A DNA stretch of 64,000 nucleotides from assembly GCA_021521415.1 (NCBI GenBank), contig JAIQDT010000172.1, positions 868,001 to 932,000 on the forward strand. Direction: 5' to 3'. The translations under genes were made by a program, and so were the position numbers. How positions within the stretch are numbered: position 1 is the stretch's first letter; each line of letters begins with the position of its first letter. Of this stretch, positions 23,606-35,200 are shown piece after piece. This DNA comes from Bidens hawaiensis (taxonomy: Eukaryota > Streptophyta > Magnoliopsida > Asterales > Asteraceae). The notes under the pieces are model-generated. The model was not told where the DNA came from. It made no database searches and saw only the letters and a list, made by a program, of their open reading frames with translations.

Positions 23606-25212
23606 TGATGTGCTAAAAACAGTCAATAAATATTAACTAAATTAAACAAAGTAATAAAAAATAGACCTAAGACTCAACTAAACAAAACACCGGCAAGTGA
23701 ACCGGTCAATTGTATTAAAGCTAAGTAAGTCCGGAATATCGAACCCACAGGACTCTATAAATTACGTTAATTAACTAATTAGACTCGACTTACGACACGA
23801 CTATTTATTATTAATGTTTTAAGGGGATTTTAAAACTAATATTAAACTAAGAAAACAAATAAACAAGTAAACGAGAAACAAGAAATCAAACACAAGATTG
23901 GAACCAATAAGAGAAAGAATCTACCTAGGTAAGAATCCCATGCATCAACAATTATCAAGCAATGGACAAATAACATGATTATGGAAACTGATTTCTAAAC
24001 GTCTTCATCTAACAAACCCTAAGGACCTTTGACTGAATCAAATGAAATCCCAAAAAACAATTATTAGATTATTAAGCAATCAGTAATTTCCGCAAAGTCA
24101 TCAATTAGGGTTAATTAATAGTATCTAAAGCAAGCAATCTTACGAAACACTAAACCCTAGATAACTTGATAAGCTAACATGACATCATAAACATGGATCA
24201 ACACAATAAGCAAGAATATTGTCACTAACTATCCTAGGATGCAATTGACCAAGACACATGAACAACTCCTCACCTTACAGCTATTGGAATTTAGCAAAGC
24301 ATTTAAAACCCTAACCAACAATTAACAAGCTTCTATGATCTAATAGGCCTATTCAAACATAATAATAAAAACACCAAGTAATGATTAAACATAAACCCTA
24401 AATCTAAAGAACACAATCAAAATATAAAAGATCTATGTGAAGCAATAGTTAATAATCAATCAAGATAATAAATACTTATACGCATCATGAAACAAAACCA
24501 AGTCTTTACTATTAAATAACGAAATCCATAATCAAACAATAGTCCAAAGCAAGAATCAAGTCTCAAAAATGTTCATCAAACCTAGGTAGACATGAAGTCT
24601 TGCCTAGAATCATTATTAAAAACAATCCTAAACAAGTATTAAAAACAAAGAGGAAAGACATGACAAATAATGAACAAAGAACGAAAGTTAGAGCGATAAA
24701 ACCCTTTGCGATTGATCCTTGAACACCCGGATGAAAGAACTCTTGATCCTCCTTGGTTCCTAGCTTCAAATCACCTTCAAATCCTTAATAATTCTCTCAA
24801 AATCGGCTGGTGGCTTAAGGTTGTGTCAGGTTTAAGTTAAAGGTGTTTAAATAGCGAAAACAAGGCCCGACAATAAGCAAAAACGAAATAATTTTAGCCC
24901 AATCGTGCCTAGGCGCCGCGCCTAGGGCTTTTGGCCTTTCCCCTTGGCGCGGAGCGGCGTGCTCTTCTATGGGGGCCGGTCAGACCGGCCTGGTCTGACC
25001 GGTTCTCTGCTCTGGTTCTTCCTGACGCGTTCCGGATCTCCGTTTTGGCTCGTTTTAGCTCGTTTTTCGCCCTTTTTAATCACGATCAAATCCCGGAACC
25101 TACGAAACATAAAAACGTTAGTAGTATACAAATCTCGACTAAAAACGAACAAAAACTAATAAAATATTAATTAAAATATACACAGGAAGTATAAATATTT
25201 AGCATTATATCA
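23606..25212 (-). mobile_element. solo LTR, Athila/Tat-type Ty3/gypsy
   Basis: This 1607-bp insertion has TG...CA ends with imperfect inverted termini (TGATGTGCTAAA / TGATATAATGCTAAA). It is flanked by the 5-bp duplication ttgtg (23601-23605 and 25213-25217). There are no internal coding domains, as expected of a solo LTR. Read on the minus strand it has GC-rich palindromes, then TATTTAAA (24853-24846), and near its end the CTGTGGGTTCGA...CCGG segment (about 23730-23760) that I recognise from the U5 end of Athila/Tat LTRs. The family call is by resemblance; the solo-LTR structure is seen directly. Confidence 0.75.
24846..25002 (-). promoter_or_regulatory. promoter region of the solo LTR with two perfect palindromes
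   Basis: On the minus strand TATTTAAA (24853-24846) is the likely TATA element. Upstream of it are CCTAGGCG/CGCCTAGG (24908-24915 and 24919-24926, 3-nt loop) and CCGGTCAGACC/GGTCTGACCGG (24976-24986 and 24992-25002, 5-nt spacer). These GC-rich arms stand out from the AT-rich surroundings. Confidence 0.55.
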
Positions 25213-25217
25213 TTGTG

Positions 25218-26663
25218 CAGCAATAGCTACATTCCCTTGATTTCTTGGTTGAGTTTGATTGGGTCTATTGAGGTTGTTTTGAGCAGCTTGAGGAAATTGT
25301 TTCTTTGGTAGTTTTGATTTTGAGGAACAACTTGTTGATTATTCATTTGGGGCTGTTGAAAGTTGTTGAAGTTGGGATTGTTGTTTTTGTTCTGCATCTG
25401 CTAATAATTCTGTTGATATTGCATTTAGTTTCTAGGCTGTTAATTTTGAAACTGATTAGCTTGAAAGTTTCTGTGCTGGTTACACTCACTAGCAAAATGT
25501 TCAGGCTGTTGGCAGTTGTAAGAAATAGCCTTTGACTTATCAAATCCAATCCTTTCATTTGGCCCAGAGACCAATGATCTACCAGTCCTATTGAATAGCC
25601 TCTTGCTTCTCAGTGCTAGCATTGCAGCTTTCCACTTTAAATCAATATCCTCAAGGTCATCAACATCTATTTATTCCAAGTCATCTTGGATGACACTTGT
25701 ATGGATTAAGTTCTTAGCCACAAATGCAATATATGACTCAGTGAACATTGAGAAGAGTGCTTGAGTGTCATTTGCTTGACCATTGTTTCCACCAGAGTAT
25801 GGCATATGTCCACCTGCCATTGAGGCAGTGTCATTTTCTTCAATAAGTTGGACATTGAACCTTGTCTGATTTCCATGATGACTTGAGCTACCTCCAACAA
25901 ATGATCTAGGTGTATCAACACCATGTTCTGTTGGTTCCTCTATGATGGGAATTTGCTGTTGGTTCTTGGTAGGCAAGTTTCCCATGGGTGCAATCAATGC
26001 ATTAGAAACATTGAAACAAGGCTTTTCTTCTTTGATTATCTCACTTTCGATCATTTCAATTTCTACAGCTTGAAGGAAGCACACTACATCGTCCACTTTC
26101 AAATCATTGAAGTTGGGCTTTTGGAAGATGAATTTGCAGGCAGTGTACCAATCCTTTGGCATTGAGTTGAGCAGCTTGGTATTCAGGTCAAAATCAGTCA
26201 TGACATAGTCAGTTGTTCGGAGGTCATTCACAATTGCCAAGAATCTCTCAAGGATGGACTTCAACCTTTCTCCATCTTTGTATTTAAATCTCTCAAGCTG
26301 TTGCTTGAGCCTTTGCTTCTTTATGTTCTTTAGCTTAGTGTTTCCCTCGAATATTTCAAGAATTGCATCATACATTGCCTTTGTGGTAGGATGATGTGGA
26401 ACCTTGGTAAGTATTTCCCAAGATAGTCCTAGCTTAATCATTGCTAAGGCCTTGTCATCCACTTTCCTTAACCTATCTCTTACAGCACTGGTAGCAGCTG
26501 CACCATCAGTGGCTTGTGGTCCATTTTTGATTGAATCCCACATGTCTACATCATTGTAGCACACAGTAGCTTCAAATAGTACTTTCTATTTGGTGAAGTT
26601 TTACTGCCCATAAAGTCTAGGTATTTTGTTAGTGGACACTTCTTGTTCTTCAAGACCAGACAT
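25218..26663 (-). pseudogene. gag: copia gag, N-terminal part with zinc knuckle
   Basis: Capsid/nucleocapsid precursor of the copia element. The start ATG is at 26663. Two nonsense codons (residues 21 and 26) precede a long open stretch from 26564 to 25671, which contains the conserved gag core (DVDMWDSI, LSWEILTKVPHHPT, RLKQQLERFKY, TDFDLNTKLLNSMPKDW). A TAA at 25671 is followed in the same frame by a basic segment and one CCHC-type knuckle near 25520-25560 (CQQPEHFASEC; the first cysteine of the canonical motif is replaced by Tyr). A Q/N-rich tail with several stops and a shift of frame then reaches the solo-LTR insertion. The small number of frameshifts relative to nonsense codons suggests point-mutation decay. 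Confidence 0.8.
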
Positions 26664-26966
26664 TTTGATTGTTTGAAAAACAGAAACAGAGTAAAAATCA
26701 AATTTTCAAATGAAAATAATCAGATTTGACTATCAAATCCTCAGATCTGATGAATCTGGTCCGATTGGAACAAGAAATGATAATAAAGATGTAAGCTTTA
26801 TCTAAAATAAGGAAAAGAAAACACTGGATGTTTGTAGATCTGGACGGAAAAGAAGAACAAAGTAGCTGACGTCACTCTCCAATGGAACAGTGCTTTGCTT
26901 ACGTCATTGTTCTTCTTCAGATCTTCAATCAGCAACAAGTTCTTTACCCAAATCAGCAATCAACAA

Positions 26967-26978
26967 GCTTTGATACCA
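26967..26978 (-). other. primer-binding site of copia element (tRNA-Met type)
   Basis: On the minus strand this reads TGGTATCAAAGC, two bases inside the LTR end. It matches the usual initiator-Met primer site TGGTATCAGAGC with one difference. Confidence 0.8.
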
Positions 26979-27324
26979 CTTGTCGGTCCCGAATAGTCAC
27001 TCAATACTCATAACAATGTCATAACCCACACATAATGTGTCGACAAGAAGGTTAATGACGGATTTCTAAATAAGGAAAGATTCTTGTTTGTAAACGGCGG
27101 AATCAGAAATTAACAAGATTTGTTGCTAAGAGGTTAATAATGTTAACAGACATGAACAATAACTCAAAAAATTTCATTTATATAAAGTGATTCATACAAA
27201 TGATGATCGATTAGGGTTTCTTGTCGGAATGTATATTCAATGATAACCTAGGACAATCGTCACACTCTATCGGGAATATTCGTTCTTATCCAAAAAGTGT
27301 AAAGGCAAATCCGTATTCCGTCTC

Positions 27325-27376
27325 GTCAGGAGGCGTGCCCTAAAATATTCCTTTTATAGGCATGCCACCTCCTGAC
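27325..27376 (-). promoter_or_regulatory. copia LTR core promoter: TATA box in the loop of an inverted repeat
   Basis: TATAAAAG (minus, 27358-27351) lies between the arms GTCAGGAGG (27325-27333) and CCTCCTGAC (27368-27376). The arms extend imperfectly through GTGCC/GGCATG. The position, about 370 bp from the gag-side end of the LTR, suits the U3/R boundary. Confidence 0.65.
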
Positions 27377-27499
27377 AGCTGTCATTCCTTCTAGAAACCG
27401 TAATGATTGACACATATTCAAATTACATATTCAAAAACTGTACTAAGTGTAAAAACAGGTCTTCCGGACAGACTTTGTATCACTTGTCTTTTCCGAGTA

Positions 27500-28045
27500 T
27501 GCTCGGTCCCTTTTGTCCTAGAGTAAACCTGGTAACCTTCAAGTGTGTTCGGGAACAGTTCCCGGGTAGACTTTACTTTCACCAAGTAGACTGTCTTCTT
27601 GATCATATCCAACTTTGCTCGATATGATCCAACGAGAAGACTTGTTCTTCTAATGGTCATATCAACTCCTTGCTAGTAAATAGCTTATTAGAAAAGCAAT
27701 GTGTGCTTGGATACACTGTAGCTTACATGAGTTGAACCTTGCCCGATGTGTCCTTAGATTAATTCTTAACTTTCATCAAGCGTGCTCGGACCATTGTTTA
27801 TTAAAGAATACCTTGCTATATTTCCCAAGTACTTGGCTTCAAAAGCTTGGTGAGACCAAGGGTTTGCTAAGAAGCAAACTAAGCTCGACCATGAAGAACA
27901 ACCCTGCTTGACATAGTGAACCGGGTTCACTGAACCCTGCTCGGATATTCACTAAAGAAGATTTCAAGAAGATAACTCTGCCCGATAGGCAAAATATCGT
28001 GCCCGGCTAAGTAAAACCCTGCTAGGATGTCCAAGTGTGCTCGGT
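27500..28045 (-). promoter_or_regulatory. array of degenerate TGCYCGR motifs in copia U3
   Basis: About a dozen copies of a short motif (plus strand TGCTCGG, TGCCCGA, TGTTCGG) occur at irregular spacing, for example 27500, 27546, 27616, 27740, 27783, 27939, 27979, 28000 and 28039. All are in the same orientation. The array is in U3, 140-700 bp upstream of the TATA box. The same motif recurs upstream of the TATA box at 2803-2810 in this element. Confidence 0.6.
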
Positions 28046-28304
28046 TCCATACTTAGCAATTTCTGAGGAGGTTGAGAAGATTTCAATCTTCCTTATACAT
28101 TGGTTAGGTCAAATCTTTGACTCAACAATAACTTCATAGCCATAGGAGATATGATTAGATAGATGTCGATAGATAACAGTTGTTTCACCAGACCGGGTGA
28201 AACAAAATTAGTATTGAAATAAAATAAACTAGTAGAAACGGATAGATCTAATGTTGGTTTGTGATACAAAAATCACCACACAAACGAACAATAGGGTTCC
28301 GACA

Positions 28305-29293
28305 TCTAACCGAAGATGAGCATACGCCACTATGGATCCCAACGCGCCACAGTTAAGCTAGTATAGATGAATCAATTTGGACTCAAATCTATACATATTT
28401 CTTCATTCTAGACTCTTGCCATTTATTTCATATAAAAGAAACAAAAAAACAACTCCACTACTCTTAACTAATGGAACTAGTATGCATACAAATAATTAAA
28501 TAAAAGAAAGAGATGAAAATGAACTGAATGGAAATAAGTCAATAACTAGAACATATCGTGGAGTATGGCCTGGGGCTTCAAATGTGCATTGCTAATTGCT
28601 ATCATATCGTGGGTAGTTTTTGGCCAAAAACTAGTACAAATGGTTGATGGTGGACCCAATAAACTTTTTTTGAGATAAAGGAGGTGTTTGGCCTAGCTTT
28701 TTTTAACAAATCTTATAGTGTGTTTTTTTTTTAACAAAATAAGATTAAGTTGATGTTTGGTTTAACTTTTAAGCTTATGTTTATTAGCTTATATAGGCTA
28801 ATTTGAAGAAGCTTATTTAAATATGGTTTTTTAGCTTATTTGTATAAAGGTATAAACATAAGCCAAAAAATAAAAGCTAGGCCAAACACGCTAGAAAATA
28901 TAATAGATTGATGAATGGTTAAAAAAAGTAAAGATGATTTGGCAACTAATAGATGTGTTTTTATTTCTTACTTATCGTGGATGATCTAGAATTTCTGATC
29001 TAGGATTTCTGTGTACTATTGCATTACACAGGCCGCTCATTCTGATTGACCATCCCAACTACCATTTCGTTGTGCAAATGCAATGCGTGTGAATATATTA
29101 CGGTTTTAACCCAATACTCGTGGTTAATTTGCCAACTAGTCCCTGGACTTAAAAGCAAACCCTCCATGAACGAATAACCAGGCATGCAATCAAGGAAACA
29201 AAACACCAAAAACAACCCAGATAATCCTAAGCATCACAAAAACATGCCCACACTCAAACCACGCCATTCATACTCATATATATTATCATTACT
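28305..29293. other. intergenic region downstream of the TRM-like gene
   Basis: AT-rich host DNA containing one MITE (28681-28893). I see no other gene or motif. It would hold the 3' UTR and polyadenylation region of the TRM-like gene. Confidence 0.5.
28681..28893. mobile_element. small MITE with 18-bp perfect terminal inverted repeats
   Basis: GTGTTTGGCCTAGCTTTT at 28684-28701 is repeated inverted at 28872-28889. The interior is AT-rich and non-coding, total about 210 bp. No clear target duplication, so the superfamily is unassigned. Confidence 0.65.
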
Positions 29294-32200
29294 TTACAGT
29301 TTTAACATTGTCCCTCTCATATCATTCACCATTTCCTCCACAAGATCTCTCATTATCTGACCCTCCATTTCTTTTGCTAATGCATCAATATCCTCAAACA
29401 CCAATTCCGACCATGGCATTGACTCTAAGTCTCTAGCCACCATTGTATCAAAGAAGTAAAACGACTTATCTACAACCGGGTGCAGATACGCACGTATCAT
29501 CCCCCACACTTGGTCCAATAACTTATTGCCGCGTGCCAGTTTAGCCTTTTTACTAAACTTGGATATGTGCATGGGTGGAGCTAGTAGTGTTGAAAGAACC
29601 TCGTTTACCAAATCGAGTAATACCTTGTGATCGATTGATTTCGGGCTCGGTTCGTTACTTTTTATATTGTTTTTATATGACTCCTCGACTTGCTCAAAGA
29701 CGCGGTTGCTTATTGGTTTTGCATACGTGTCCCATCTAGATAAACATTTTTCAAATGAGTTATCGTATAAACCGGAAGCAATTAGTAACTCGCGTATGTA
29801 TGATTCGTCTTCATCTTCAAGATCTACCATCTCAGACTCATAGGGTTGTTGTTCTTCGATTACTGTCTCTTCGGATCGCCCGGTTTCAAGTTGATGCAGT
29901 TGCTTCCTTAGCTCTGTTTGATCAAAAAGCATAATTAGTTATCACATTTTGGTAAAAGCTAATTTCTAATAATTGTGTATTAGTAAAAAAATCAATCAAT
30001 CAATCAAGCCCTATACATCCCACCGCATAGCACGCTATCGGTAGGGTCAGGGGAGGGTGGGATGCAGGCAAGTCTTTCCTCTATCCGAGAGAATAGAGAG
30101 GCTGCTTCCAGAGAGACCCCCGGCTCATAAAGCTACATACAAGTAATCATAGTAAACATACATCCTACAAGCAAAAGACATTTAGCAATACATAGATAAC
30201 AAACTACCAAAAAAGCAAGGAATCTGTAACCTACTAAGAAAAGGGCATAAGAAACAAAAAGCAGCATCAAAACAAAAAAATATTCGTAAACAACAAGGAT
30301 CAAGGCTAGCCAACTAGACCCTAAATAGAAAGCTAAGCTAACTAGGTGCCTTCCCCTAGAAATCGCTAACCTTAATCCTACGTCTCCACGAATCTCTATC
30401 CTGGACCATGTCCTCAGAGATGTGCAACTCTGTCAAATCATGTCTAATTCTCTCATCCCAAGTCAATTTAGGTCTGCCTCTACTCCTCTTTCCTTCCACA
30501 ATGAAGGCTTCCACTACTCTAACTGGCGCTGTTGTCGGTCTCCTCTTCACATGCCCAAACCATCTCAATCTCTCTTCCTTTATTTTCTCTTATATGCTAA
30601 CTATTCCTAATCTTTCTCTAAAGACCTCATTTCTAATCGTATTTAATCTAGTGTGTCCGCACATCCACCTCAGCATCCTCATCTCTGCCACCTCCATCCT
30701 GCGCTCCTGTGTCTTCTTGATGGCCCAGCAGTCTGTTCCATACATTGCAGGTCTAACTGCGAGTCTATAGAATTTCCCCTTTAATTTAGATGGGAACCGC
30801 TTGTCGCACAAAACCCCAGTGGCTGCTTTCCACCTACACCATCCAGCTTGTATGCGGTGGGTTATGTCATCGTCTATCTCTCCATTGCTTTGGACAAACG
30901 ATCCTAGATATTTAAACTTCGTTATCTGCAGAACCACCTGGTCCTCGATAGTGATCTGGGTGTCCTCGCTATCACCAACACCACTGAAGTCACAACAAAG
31001 GTATTCTGTCTTAAAGCGACTAATTCTTAAACCTTTATCCTCTAAAGCTACACGCCACTCCTCTAGCCTTTCGTTCAAGCTTTGTTTAGTCTCGGCCACT
31101 AACAATATCATCCGCAAAGAGCATGCACCATGGGACAGGCTCCTGAATCGACTTGGACAGCTCATCCATGACTACCGTGAAAAGAAACGGGCTTAACGCC
31201 GATCCTTGGTGGAGTCCCATCTCCACCAGGAAAAAATCAGTATCTCCTACCGGCGCACGAACACTAGCTTTAGTCCTGTCATACATATCTTTAATTAAGT
31301 CTATATACTTTCCAGGTAACCCTCTACCTTCTAAACTATCCCAAATTAGTCTGCGTGACACACTGTCAAAAGCTTTTTCAAGGTCGATGAATACCATATG
31401 TAGGTCCCTCCTTTTCTCCCTATACTTCTCCATTAATCTTCTCAATATGTGTATCGCTTCCGTGGTTGACCGTCCTGGCATGAAACCAAATTGGTTAATC
31501 ATAACCTGCGTTTGTCTCCTAATTCGGGTCTCAATTACTCTCTCCCATAATTTCATAGTATGACCTAACAACTTAATTCCTCTGTAATTTCCACAGCACT
31601 GTGCGTCTCCCTTGTTCTTGTATAGGGGAACTACTACACTACTCCTCCACTGGTCTGGCATTTTTTCATTCTTGAAAATAAGGTTGAATAGAGTAGTGAG
31701 CCACTGAACTCTTTCATCCCATAAACACTTCCAAGCCTCAATCGGTATGTTGTCTAGACCAACCGCCTTAGCCCTTCCCATCTTCCTCAGTGCTATCCTC
31801 ACCTCTCCCTGTGTGATACCTCTATAGTAGGAGTTATTCCTTTGTTGTCTCTGCGCAACTGGGTTGTCTATTTCTCGTTGGTCGGTCTGTCTGCCATTAA
31901 AAAGACTGACCCATTTTTTAGCTAAAAAGGAAATATTAGCTAAAAAGGATATAAACTATTTTTGGGTCAAAAGTCAAAACAACCCAACCTGACCCATTTC
32001 AACCAAAAGGACAAAAATCATTTTGACCAGTTACAGATGGGATGTGAACCTTCAAGGGTCACAGGTATGAAGCTAGCTTTCACTAATTCTGCATGAAACC
32101 AAAAAAAAAAAGGATCCCTAACCGAATAACCAAACCCAAGAAAAACCGCCGGTTGGTTTTATGTTTTCGTGAAAACATAACTTTTGATTTGGTTTTGGTT

Positions 32201-35200
32201 TTGCGCGTAATGAAAACAGAACCAAACTGAATTCACAGATTTTCATTTTTATTTTGAATTTAAGGTAACTTATAATAATTTATAAAAATGGTGTTACCCA
32301 AATATTTCAGCCTGGGTGTATAATAATCAATTAATTATTAATTAACAAAAGAACTAGGCCCATATTCATTATTTTGGCCAAAGTTTTTTATAATGGTTTT
32401 GAAAAACTCAAAAACCGAATTTTCAGTTTTTGATTCAATTTGAGTACAAAACTGGCCCAAGCCAACCCATGCACACCCCGAGGCTATCTACCAATGCAAG
32501 CTGTATTTAACATAGTGCCACTGGTTAGCAGGGTATTGGTGGGGCCATTAGTATTTCGGTTACAGGTTTTCATGATTATAAAAGGATAAGATGTCGTGAG
32601 TTGTTGACACAAAACATCGAAGAAAGGATTGAGATTTTAGACATATTTTAGGTGTTACATACCAAACGAAGTAATAAACAATTTTTAATTCTCTTACCAT
32701 GTAGATTAGAATATATGTCTCTAAACGCTTGAGGCAGATCGTTGTCATCTGATGTCCTTCCACCTGGCGTTGTTGTAGGACTAGCACAATATGCAGCCCT
32801 ATAGTAGTCATCGTGGATGCTACTGCATATAGATGCTGGACTAGGTGGAACCTCAGTTCCATTCTCCTAGGGTTTAAGGTTTAAGATTTACAGTTAGTAA
32901 GCAGATGAAACTAAATCTTAAAAATTACTTAATGCCATTTAAAACTTGAAACTTACAGGTCTGTCTGCAATATTCATCATAAGCGTCGATCTGTTCATAA
33001 TATCTTTCACAAAACTACGATCATGATAATCGTTATCACGAAACTCAGAAGCCGAATGTATCTTTCTACCAAACAATCTTGCTCTGAGAGTTAAATTGTA
33101 CTTCAAAGTTGAAACTTTTTCTTTCAAATTAAACTTATCTTTCCTTTGTTTTTTCACTTTTATTGTTAACTTTTCAATTCCTTCATGCTTCCTTCTAATA
33201 TGAGCACCAGTTACCACGTGTCGGTCTTCTAGAAGCAGCTTTCCAAATGATGTTCCCGATACAGGAGCCGACAAAGATCTAACAAGATTAACGGGCGACA
33301 AGTCTTTTTGAATAATAATATCATCATTTCCACATCTAAATGATTTGCTCTGAATATCATTTTCGTGTTTTAAGTTAATATCATTGTTATGCGATTCTTC
33401 TTTCTTTAAAACATTTCTTAATCTTTCTGATAATAAACGTCTCGTATCTCGGCTGATGAACTCAGGTGAATTTGTCCCACTGCACTGAAACTCGCCTCGG
33501 TAAGATCTTGTTGACTCGGACCGAAGCAGGTTTGACCCCAGGTCTTTTGTTACACTTTCTCTGACCTGTTTGGCTATACGTTGCGCTATTTGTTTCGGAT
33601 CGGATGGTCTTTCGCTAAACGGTGTTTCGATTCCACCTCCTCTAACTAACCCGGTTTTGAATGTTTTCCCTTGTAACTCGTGTTTAAGACGTTGTTTAAC
33701 TTCTTCAAGAAAATCTTCAATGTTGGTTCGGTCTTCAGATGCACCGGATGAGCTGGCAAACGGTTCTTCAGGTGTGCTAATATTGTCAAAATCGGGCCGA
33801 AGGATCACTATCTTTGTTGGTTCAGGGTATGCAGAGGTGGTATCATTATTAACCAAAAAAGGACGGTAATCATTTACTGAGCGGGATCTTTTAAGATCTT
33901 CAAGTTTGAATTTGGTTGACGAATTTGCATAAAGATTCATTTTTTCTCTGTTGAGATTCTCTTGCGCGATCCATTGGTCAGATATCGCGTTATGTTCAAC
34001 TATTTTTGAACATTCTTTAAACCTTGCTGATTGCCATGCTTCAAATTCTTTCTTGAACTTTTGTAACTCTTCCTCTTGAGGATGCTGACGTGGCATGGGC
34101 TTTTTGGTTATTTCATCAAGATCACTGTCTTCAGAGAGATGAAAGGAATCCAAACTTGTGTGTCTAAAAGATTTTGAGGGGGAAAGTGTGGAACCCACAG
34201 AGGTGCTTCGGGTTAATTTATCTTTTAATGAGTCATTTAATACGGTTTTTGTATCTAGTGGCATTGTATCTACACCCATTAAACGGGCAACGATGCTTGG
34301 CCCGTTTGGTTTGCTTTTGGACCGTTTTGACATCTCGTCACTTATTAGTTTCTTCATTGGAGCCTCAGTTGGATAATTACAGCCCGGTTCACGCCAGTCA
34401 TAGGTTTCTTGATATTTGTACTGAAAAAGTATGCATTTTACTAGTTTTTATAAATAAAAGCATAAATACATTACCAAAAAAAACCCCAAGGTTCATACCA
34501 ATCTTTGAAAAACTGAACGATTAGGCCTGTAAACGAACCGAACAAACAAATGATCCAACACGAATAACTAAACGAATGGGATTTTCTTGTCTGTGTTTGT
34601 TCGTTAAGAAAATGAACATGTTTGTTTGTGAATGGTATAAACAAACTGTTCATGAATGTAAACAAATGGACATAAATGAAGTATATAACTGAGCTAAAAC
34701 CAATGAAAAGTAAAGGTAAACAATAATGTGTTGGACCTAAAAGTTACTAAAACTAAACTAAATTGTAATGGGTCTAAAAAATTTGAATGATATATCCAGC
34801 AAACATAAATTGAACGTAAATGAACAAACATAAACGAATATAAACGAACGAGCAATACATGTGTTCATGCTCATTCGTTTAGTGAAACGAGCAAAATATT
34901 TTGTTCATGTTCACACGTTTATTAAATAAATGAACATAAACGAACTTCCTGCCAAACAGTTAACTAATCGTTCAGTTCTGCCTATGAACAATCTACCGGC
35001 TGCCCGAGATCAAATGATTGACCTAATTTCACTAAATTGAATAATATCTAATGATACTAAAAGTCAAGTTTTAGGCTTGGTAACTCATATTTGGCAGACC
35101 AGATTAAAAAAAAAGTAACAAAAAGTTAAGTTTTTATAAGAATGTGTACAGTGATCTTACCAGTTGATCTCCTTGTGGGGTGTAATAGCTTGGGTATGCT

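Larger units (their letters stand above)
1..28304 (-). mobile_element. SIRE/Maximus-like Ty1/copia retrotransposon, 3' end beyond window
   Basis: One decayed element can be followed on the minus strand: 5' LTR (26981-28304), tRNA-Met-type primer site, gag, protease, integrase, reverse transcriptase, RNase H ending at 5628, a 3.2-kb spacer, and a further ORF that runs off the left edge. The order protease-integrase-RT-RNase H is diagnostic of Ty1/copia. A very long gag with coiled coil and a basic tail, plus an extra ORF 3' of RNase H, points to the SIRE/Maximus lineage; that lineage call is by resemblance. A Tekay element (6614-18978) and a solo LTR (23606-25212) are nested inside, and both sides of each insertion are collinear. 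No second copy of the LTR is visible at the left, so the element continues outside the window. Confidence 0.85.
26981..28304 (-). repeat. 5' LTR of the copia element
   Basis: This 1324-bp LTR starts TGTCGGTCCC and ends GGGTTCCGACA on the plus strand, giving short TG...CA inverted termini. The primer site abuts it at 26967-26978. A TATA box at 27351-27358 (minus) places U3 at higher coordinates. The five bases after the right end (tctaa, 28305-28309) would be the target duplication, but its partner lies outside the window. The LTR ends 990 bp beyond the stop codon of the TRM-like gene and transcribes away from it. Confidence 0.8.

Noticed and set aside
24931..25170. Overlapping 60-79-codon ORFs on both strands in the GC-rich part of the solo LTR
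   Set aside because: Caused by the locally high GC content and palindromes; no domain, and inside an LTR.
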